A DNA stretch of 25,698 nt. Origin: Chara braunii (Eukaryota > Streptophyta > Charophyceae > Charales > Characeae). A program made the translations under genes and the position numbers. The DNA lies in the NCBI GenBank assembly GCA_003427395.1, contig BFEA01000529.1, forward strand, positions 32,946-58,643. Direction: 5' to 3'. Under the pieces are notes generated by a model. It did no database searches. It was not told where the DNA came from and worked only from the letters and a program-made list of their open reading frames with translations. The first letter of the stretch is position 1. Every line of letters begins with the position of its first letter. This document shows positions 19,826-25,698 of this stretch, piece after piece.

Positions 19826-20319
19826 ACCCAAACTGAGTAAAAGGCCGTCTTTAATCATGATTAGATTCTGGTGACTAATGAAAAGACACCTAGTTAATTC
19901 GGGTGTAGATTTTAATTCTGCGATCCAAAAGGCAGCAGTTCTTTAAAGAAGGCGAATAAGATTTTTTTTTTTTTTTTTTTTTTTGCAAAAGACTGGAATT
20001 CTATCCTTCCCTCCTCCCCTTCTCTCCCCCCTGGATCGCGATGCTAGAGTGACTGTACCCAGACTAGGTAGGAAAAAATTTGGGTCTCCTACGTGCGCGA
20101 TTGCAAGTCTTTCGTCACAAGTATCAACTCCCCATTTCCTTAACTCATTCGCCCAAAGTTTTACTCTACGAAGACTTAGAAATCTTTGTCCTTAAATTAA
20201 ATCCACTAGATAAAACAATGAGAGAGACTAGAAAGGGAGAAATGCCCTTCCTTTCCCTACTTCTCGAGTTCAATTTTCCTCAAAGCGGGTACTAGAAGCC
20301 TCCGATTCGGAGAGAATAA
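18640..20319. other. No convincing gene between the duplication and the decayed ORF
   Basis: Holds four long homopolymers. A 136-codon plus-strand frame (18815-19225) crosses a T-run and contains a short internal repeat (CAGCATACTCGTGAG-like at 18820 and 18900). I do not regard it as a gene. Two overlapping 70-codon frames near 19983-20295 are also unsupported. Confidence 0.5.
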
Positions 20320-21415
20320 TCAGTATCGCTGCCTTTTCGCAAATCTTGGTCCGGATTGCTTCTTGCCTCTTCTATTGCAGCGCCCTTCATTCACGTCTCG
20401 CAAGGTTACTTGCTCCCGGGTCTTCTTCATGACTATTCTCGCCAACCTTCCTCTCAGTTTGAAATCGATGAGCCCTATTCCATCCCAATCTCCCTCAAAA
20501 GCCATCCAAAGCCGCAAGAGTGAGTTGCGAGAATCCGATCTTGATTCTTCGAACCAACCACCTGTCCTCTTCCGATTGATCAAGACCACTACAACCTTTT
20601 CCAGTAAGCGCCCATCTGCAATTTACTCCCGCCAGATCTGCCATAAGGTAGGTGATCCAGGCTTTGGATCCGAAATCCATCCACCACGAAAGTTCCAACT
20701 TGACAAATTCTTCCCGAACGAGACAGGATACTCTGTTGAAAAGAAAACTTCTGACATCGATCATCCTCCTATCTTCCGGATCGGAACTGATTAACAAATC
20801 CGTGAGTTCGCTGACGATAGGATAATTGATGCGGCTTCGGCCTCATTCACTCAAAAGAAAACCTAACATGAAGAACGAAGCCTTTGCAAGCGGCTTTTTA
20901 AGTTCCCAGGCGGAATCCTGCCAGTGAGCTGAGGTGCTCAGTTCAGATTGAGAGAGGTCGATCAAGTATCTATCATGCCAGGGCGAGAAGGTGGTTATGG
21001 TGAAGGATTCTGCTAATTTTGGCTGCCTAAGCGCTTCTCTCCACTGTTCCACGTCGACAATACAAAATGCTTCGTCTAGTATTGCGGAGCGGAAGAAGCA
21101 GAATGCTCTGCTCAATAGGAATTGTGCGAGAGAGTCCGCACCGTGGTTAGCGCAGCTGCTTCGAGGAGCGGTTCTGGCGGCCCTAACTGCATCTATGTCG
21201 AATCCTTGGAGCAGGCTGGCTTCTCCGGCTCTGATGAGGCTCCCCGTCGGCCTGTCCAGGACGAAGAGGTTCTTCGGTACCTCCGTCAAAACTAACCGAG
21301 GGAGGTTTTCCTGGTCTATCGACTGGAAGCTACGTACCAGATGGAGAAAATGACTCCTAACCCTATCCGACTGCTCCGCTCTTGAGGGGTGAGTGTCGTC
21401 GTCGCAAGAGCGCAA
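20320..21415 (-). pseudogene. Unrecognised decayed coding region
   Basis: Reading leftwards, the minus strand is open for 190 codons (21415-20843), crosses one TGA, continues in the same frame for another 113 codons (to 20495), then appears to shift to the frame at 20589-20320. That frame ends in a very basic tail (RGKKQSGPRFAKRQRY). The residues are mixed and non-repetitive, with many Ser, Leu, Asp and Trp, and no membrane segment or known motif is visible. It is on the same strand as the DIRS-like gag and pol, lies inside the span bounded by A1, and could be an extra ORF or a separate insertion. The opposite strand has an overlapping open frame (20363-20794) that I take as its shadow. No function is proposed. 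Confidence 0.45.
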
Positions 21416-21888
21416 TCCTTTCCATAACTACGATACCTTACCGACTTCCCTTGTTGCTTCAATGCCGGGGAGTAGGTCGTATAAATAATCCTTGCCGGCG
21501 GAGAAAGGGAGGGTGAGGCAAATCGGTCTAGGAGGCAAGGAGTAGGCTCACTACTCGGTTTAACCAGATTGTTCGGAAAAATAAGAGGAAATGGTCCGTT
21601 TAAAATGGCAGATTAAGTCGTGCGCTATAAGTCTGGGATTGCGTGGGTTTGGCTCCGAGTCCGTTCGTCCTCGAGGTCCGGTTGTTTTGAAATATACCGT
21701 TTCAGGCAGCTGGGATTTCCAATCGTCGCAGCAGTCTTCGTTTTACCCTCACTCCTTCCCTTTCCTCCTTTCTTCTTTCTCTCCTTCCCTTTAACCCTTC
21801 CCCCTTTCTCCCCCCCCCCTTAAAAAATAAAAATAAAAAAATATAGAATCCCTTGTTCGGATTGCCGCCCCTTTCCCTCCCTTCTCCC
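21416..21888. other. No gene seen
   Basis: Unique-looking sequence to about 21740, then pyrimidine-rich tracts and a short A/T stretch leading into the dispersed repeat copy B. Confidence 0.5.
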
Positions 21889-22050
21889 TTCCTTCTTGTT
21901 GTCATCCTTGTTAGTAGGCTGAGCTGCCCTTCCTTCTCTTGCTTGGCCCCGTTCCAGTTCCCTTCCTCGCCCCTCTCTTCTTCCCTTTGCCGCTTCTTTC
22001 CTTACTTCTTTCCGAATTACCCCTTCCTCCCCTTCCTCCCCTTGCCCCTT

Positions 22051-22054
<4 letters not shown>
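21889..22054. repeat. Dispersed pyrimidine-rich repeat, copy B
   Basis: Second copy of 16927-17083. It runs straight into the 31-base T-run at 22056-22086. Confidence 0.8.
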
Positions 22055-22055
<1 letters not shown>

Positions 22056-22090
<35 letters not shown>

Positions 22091-22316
22091 CCTCCTTGTA
22101 GTCCCTTAAAAATTTTTTATTTCTTTTTTTGCACAAAAAACCTTCTTCATCAAGGCAAAGCAATTAAGAAAAAGGGTGGTAACAGATAGTCCTTAATGAC
22201 TAGTTCTAAGCGAGATGCCTTATTCCTGATAGGTCACAGGATCAACCTCTATCTAATGCGTTGCTTCCGGAGTTTAAAGACCGACGTTCTACCTTCCGAG
22301 CTAGGCACCCAACTCT
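22056..22316 (-). mobile_element. Probable tRNA-derived SINE
   Basis: On the minus strand the element opens with GGGTGCCTAGCTCGGAAGGT, a tRNA 5' end with the invariant TAGC and GGTAGA-type A box (22285-22303). GGTTGATCCTG at 22247-22237 is a one-base-short match to a B box (GGTTCGATCC-like). A seven-pair acceptor-like match (GGTGCCT with AGGCATC) encloses them. An unrelated body follows and the element ends in 31 A (22086-22056). Head, body and A-tail in that order fit a SINE transcribed by RNA polymerase III. The distance between arms is too long for a working tRNA. Confidence 0.5.
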
Positions 22317-22825
22317 TTTCCTCACCAGCTAGGGAGGTCTCACTTCCAGGCTTCAACTGCTCAGCGAAAGTTCTGAGTGCAAATAATCAAGCAGCGAGAT
22401 AGGATGATATTAGCAGACAATTTTTTTTTATTTTTTTTTTTGAGCTGTATTGGCAGGTTGATCCAATGGCTTCAGAGGAAATCCCGGATTTTCTCAAATT
22501 GCACCTTTATGAAATTTGAAGTCACAGCTGTAGTACAGCTCTGCTGCTGCTCGTGGCCAGACAAATATAAAAAACTTGAATTCTCGAGTCTATCTGAACG
22601 AACTTTCATAGCACTTCTAGGTGCTAGGATCCAAAGTCTGGGTTCCTCAGCAGTTCTCAGAGCCCGAAGGTTCTTCCCTATTTCGAATGAATAGTTATGA
22701 ACTTCTGTTCCCCATTAACAGGCTCTTGGATGGATGAAAGGACTACATTCTACAATTTATACGGTAGGTAATTTAATTAGCACAAATATTGGCATTCACG
22801 TAGTGAGGTCGGATGTCTGAAATAT

Positions 22826-22827
<2 letters not shown>
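22317..22827. other. No gene seen
   Basis: A 105-codon plus-strand frame (22377-22694) crosses an interrupted T-run and shows no recognisable motif. Confidence 0.5.
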
Positions 22828-22860
<33 letters not shown>

Positions 22861-22863
<3 letters not shown>

Positions 22864-22976
22864 TGGNTTAGTAGACATAACAGCCCGAATCATCAGAATA
22901 GTTCCAAATGAGATCCTTTAAGTGGCTAAGAGTAGACGCAACAGTCTGAACATCTAAGTAGTTCCAATTGAGGTTT
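22861..22976 (+). repeat. 59-bp tandem duplication after a T-run
   Basis: Copies 22861-22919 and 22920-22976 share AAGTGG, AGTAGAC, CAACAG-like and AGTTCCAA words. An isolated N lies at 22867 in copy 1. Confidence 0.8.
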
Positions 22977-24042
22977 CGACTTCGACCAGCCTATGAATGA
23001 GCAATTTTCTCCTGATTCGTCATTGAATGGTTAGTCGAAGAGTGCACACTAGAGGAGACAGCGGATTTCAATTTTGCTGTAGTCGCGTTTTGAGTCCTAA
23101 ATCCACATCCGACATCCTCAAATACAACATGTCCTCCCGACCCTAGGGTAGGGTACGTTCACTATTTGCCCACGTTTGGAGCAAATGACCAACGCATTAA
23201 AACTGAAAATTGGTTGCGCCCTAACTTCCCTCTCGCTTTTTTTTTTTTTTTTTTTTTAGAGAACAATTTCTCCTTGTCCTCGAAATTCCCTATTCTTCTG
23301 TTTACCGGGCTAGGTCTGCTTACTTAGTGAAAACGTCCCAACTCGACCCTTTGCTTTGCATCCTTGACCCTTGAATTCCGCTGCCAGGCGATTACCAGGC
23401 AAACCAGGTCCGTTGCTTGTCGAGATGAGTGATTACTCGGATCGCAATAGCTGTACTAGCATACCAAGAGCTAGTGCGGCAGTCCTAATCCATTCTGGAG
23501 GATAATTAAGAATCTCTTACCGTATTTCCACGCTCGGAGTCTATAAAGTGCGCCGCAGCCCATTCGACTGGTCGCTTTAGAGATGGACAAGGTTTGAAAG
23601 TAGAAATTAGACACCTGAGTTCCAAATTTTAGACTTGCCTCGCTGCCTTCCCCTTTTTTTTTTTTTTTTTTTTTTTTTGGCCAGGCTTTAACCAATTTTG
23701 AAACGATCTCCTACCTTAGCATCACCTCCTAGGATCTTGAGAGTAGGATCAAAACAGTCGCTATTACTCAGACTATAGTGCTAGTTCGATAATTCTATGA
23801 AGCAGAGAGACTTACGAATTCGTTTTAACCAAGTCCGTTTGGCTTACGTTTTTCTCCTTCCATAGACAAATAATCCTTTAAATTCACAATTCTTCCCTCA
23901 AAAACTTCGAAATTCAAACCGCTACCCCAAGTGAGGGTAAGCCCTAAATTCAGGATGCGGTGAGCACCTCCTATTCTCTAGGTTAGGCAACTTCAACAAA
24001 TTTCAAAACAGGGCAAAGATGCTGCAAATCCGAATTCCTGTC

Positions 24043-24078
<36 letters not shown>

Positions 24079-24664
24079 CCCTTAATCCGTACTTTACCAA
24101 TCACCTGAAGTCGAATTTGATGATCCTAGTAGTACATAGGTTGAAGGTCCAATCCTTATAGTCAGTAACTTGAGCTCAATTCAACCGCAGACTTCCTTAG
24201 CTAAGTTACAAGGTGGTATCCTGCTTAGAGGACTAAGTCGTATCCTATAGGGAGTCGAGTTGACGACTTACTTAAGTATAAGTAAGCGCTTCCACTCTCC
24301 CAAGCTTATTGTGTTACTCTGCCTAATCCAATCAAGTGGCCCTGTCGAACTATAGGTAGTCAAAACTTGCTAAGCTAAACCGCAAGCATGCTCCTACCTC
24401 CAGCTGTTGCCTAGTAAGTACCAGACCAGCCGCAATGCGAGGGGCAATAGACAGATGAGGAGTCCAAGTGCGATCGCCTCTGCAGACGAGAAAGCCACTC
24501 TCCCTTTAACCGATTCGACACTAATAGTCAAGGTGATAAAGAAAACAAGGGGCGAAATTTAGTCACCAGCAAGTAAGAAAACATCGATTTCGTTTACACA
24601 CCATTTATCTAAGCAAGCATAAATGTTACTAGGTTAAGATCATTGGCGCCCACCGGAACTGTAG
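22977..24664. other. Long stretch without genes
   Basis: No supported open frame, RNA gene or named repeat apart from T-runs at 23237, 23654 and 24045. The sequence is of balanced composition and may be decayed transposon DNA. Confidence 0.5.
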
Positions 24665-24780
24665 ATAGCAAGAATTCGATATACAATTTTACCGAGACTA
24701 AGTGCAAGATCGAGACAGAAGAATAGCAAGAATTTCATGCGCAGATTTACCGGGACTCGGTGCAAGCACGAGACAGAAGA
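24665..24780 (+). repeat. 58-bp tandem duplication
   Basis: Copies 24665-24722 and 24723-24780 both begin ATAGCAAGAATT and contain TTTACCG...GACT...GTGCAAG and GAGACAGAAGA. Confidence 0.85.
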
Positions 24781-24885
24781 AAACTTCGTTAAAACCTTAA
24801 ACAAGCGATAGAATGAGAAGAAAAAGAGGAGATCTTCCTCACAAGTAATCTCACCACAACTCGGACAAGGTGCAGACGAGAAAAT

Positions 24886-24895
24886 ACATACCTTA
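24886..24895 (-). other. Candidate 5' splice site at the inner edge of A1
   Basis: Minus strand TTAAG|GTATGT with the intron starting at 24891, four bases inside the A1 limit. It is absent beside A2, so it belongs to the element body and not to the repeat. It could supply the leader for gag. Confidence 0.35.
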
Positions 24896-25282
24896 AACCC
24901 TCAAAATTCGTGCGCACGTGCGCACCGAATAATTCCAAAAAGAAACCTTCGCGTTACTTATTATCACCTTGCTGTGCTGACGCAGGTTCGCAAGCGGAGT
25001 CACCGCTGTTGCTCCGAGCAGTGCCCACGCACAAAGTTCCTCGATGGCGCCATCTGCTTTTCTAAATATAGGAAATGTTTTTCCTATTCCTGGTATAAAA
25101 GGAGGCACCCCCACCATTTCGGAAGAGTTGCAAGGCCTCCTGGTTCAAGACCCCAGGTGAGGGTTCGACTCTTTCAGACCCCTTAGTTGGTCTCAGCTGA
25201 TACTGCAAATGGGTTGGAGATTTTCCCGTTGTTTTCTGACTGAAACGTGGGCCAATAGGAACTCTCTGAATTGGACCCTTAT
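24896..25282 (-). repeat. Repeat A1 (second copy of A)
   Basis: 387 bp, same length and orientation as A2 (9853-10239). It has the palindrome in a 16-bp form (GTGCGCACGTGCGCAC) and an intact TATAAAA. If it belongs to the element with gag and RT, it is the element's 5' terminal repeat. Confidence 0.85.
25094..25100 (+). promoter_or_regulatory. TATA box in repeat A
   Basis: TATAAAA in GGTATAAAAGGAGG, plus strand. In the A2 copy the same position lies upstream of the plus-strand recombinase, so the A repeat may carry the recombinase promoter. A2 itself now has TGTAAAT there. Confidence 0.45.
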
Positions 25283-25422
25283 AGAGCGGCGTGCGTACCG
25301 AATTGTTCACAGCGTGCCACTAAACGAGAGAGTGCGCCCACGGGGCCGGGTACACGGCGGGCGTCGATGCGCATCAATATCCAAACTCGCCCGCCGTCAG
25401 ATAGCAAGAAAGCGACATTTCG
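25283..25422. other. GC-rich flank beyond A1
   Basis: GC-rich, CpG-rich sequence that shares nothing visible with the flank beyond B2 (9600-9715). No gene seen. Confidence 0.5.
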
Positions 25423-25424
25423 TG

Positions 25425-25617
25425 GCCCGGCCCCTTTTTTTCCTTTTTGGTTTTGTATTGTTTTCGCAATTTCTTCTTTTTGATTTTGTATTTTTTTTGC
25501 ATTTTCTTTTCCCCTTCCGGCGCCCGGCCTTTTTTTTGTCTTTTTGGTTTTGTATTTTTTCGCATTTTTTTTGCAACTTCTTCTTTTTGATTTTGTATTT
25601 TTTTTTCTCCTTCCGGC
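25425..25617 (+). repeat. T-rich tandem repeat, period about 98 bp
   Basis: Two copies (about 25425-25522 and 25523-25617), each with CCCGGCC, CTTTTTGGTTTTGTATT, TTCTTCTTTTTGATTTTGTA and CTCCTTCCGGCG-like words. The Lys-rich minus-strand frames are readings of this repeat. Confidence 0.85.
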
Positions 25618-25698
25618 GCGGCCGCGGGGGGAGGTCGATGGTCTCGGGGCGGGAAAAGGGAAAAAAGAAGTTGGAGGGCGCACACAGCCACCCGCGCC

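Larger units (their letters stand above)
15569..24074 (+). repeat. Field of long T-runs
   Basis: T-runs of at least 16 bases: 15569-15590, 16796-16827, 17345-17363, 18126-18147, 18776-18794, 19012-19027, 19962-19984, 22056-22086, 22828-22860, 23237-23257, 23654-23678 and 24045-24074. There is only one comparable A-run (19794-19824). A 17-base C-run (16761-16777) precedes the second T-run. Some may be poly-A tails of minus-strand retroposons. The run at 18126 replaces ordinary sequence present in its tandem copy, so expansion in place also happens. Confidence 0.9.
9716..25282 (-). mobile_element. DIRS-group (PAT/Kangaroo-like) tyrosine-recombinase retrotransposon, decayed
   Basis: The core (9716-15213) holds Gag-like, RT, RNase H and Dam-like regions on the minus strand and a tyrosine recombinase on the plus strand. 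The repeats are, in element orientation, A1 (25282-24896), B1 (10328-10240), A2 (10239-9853) and B2 (9830-9716). B1 and A2 touch with no spacer. This is the split direct repeat order known for PAT and Kangaroo elements, which integrate as circles through the recombinase. The 9.7 kb between A1 and gag is far too long for an element of this group. It must hold later insertions, a misjoined scaffold, or A1 belongs to a neighbouring copy. Internal stops in every gene make it non-autonomous. The core assignment is secure; the outer 5' limit is an inference. Confidence 0.6.

Noticed and set aside
20363-20794. 143-codon plus-strand frame.
   Set aside because: The minus strand over the same bases gives a longer continuous coding signal (20320-21415), so this is taken as its shadow.
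24643-24660. TGGCGCCC followed by CACCGGAAC, like a tRNA primer-binding site of an LTR retrotransposon.
   Set aside because: No LTR, gag or polypurine tract was found beside it, and tyrosine-recombinase elements do not need such a site. A short match can be chance.
1-25698. CRISPR arrays, bacterial operons, rRNA or phage genes.
   Set aside because: No regularly spaced identical repeats with unique spacers, no Shine-Dalgarno-led gene strings and no rRNA signature were seen; the sequence is eukaryotic in character.

Overview
This looks like a nuclear segment of a repeat-rich eukaryote, most likely an invertebrate animal. It has dense (AG), (GT), (AT), (ATT) and (GAA) microsatellites, GT-AG splice signals, decayed retroelements and a scaffold gap. 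A decapod-like crustacean would fit the microsatellite load and the DIRS-group element, but that is a weak inference. No intact host gene of normal length is visible.

Left part (1-9715). After an (AG)n tract there is a decayed Gag/ORF1-like coding region (about 502-2400, +). It is charged coiled coil with a 270-bp internal tandem duplication and ends in a CCHC zinc knuckle. Next come about 1 kb without features, an ORF-free segment rich in perfect hairpins (3420-4960), and two fields of degenerate G-rich GGGTA/TTAGGGG-like repeats (5240-5560, 6056-6560). Microsatellites follow. On the minus strand there are three candidate spliced host exons (8834-8863, 8345-8395, 7358-7559) that join in one phase.

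Central part (9716-15213). This is the most interesting locus: a decayed tyrosine-recombinase retrotransposon of the DIRS group. Gag-like, reverse transcriptase, RNase H and Dam-methyltransferase-like regions lie on the minus strand. The tyrosine recombinase lies on the plus strand, tail-to-tail with them, and the two terminal stop codons abut at 11505-11510. Beyond the recombinase lie repeats in the order B2 (9716-9830), A2 (9853-10239), B1 (10240-10328). A second A copy (A1, 24896-25282) has the same length and orientation. A1 ... B1-A2 ... B2 is the split-direct-repeat arrangement of PAT/Kangaroo-type elements. If A1 belongs to the same insertion, the element spans 9716-25282 and holds about 9.7 kb of extra sequence between A1 and gag.

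Right part (15258-25698). A 127-base gap is followed by a different sequence regime: twelve T-runs of 16-33 bases against one A-run, a 0.73-kb tandem duplication with a conserved hairpin, a dispersed pyrimidine-rich repeat, a probable tRNA-derived SINE, a decayed minus-strand coding region (20320-21415), short tandem duplications and a T-rich 98-bp repeat at the end.

All recognisable coding regions carry internal stops or frameshifts, mostly TGA. One TGA can be shown by comparing duplicate copies to be a CGA-to-TGA change, so CpG decay explains the stops better than recoding.
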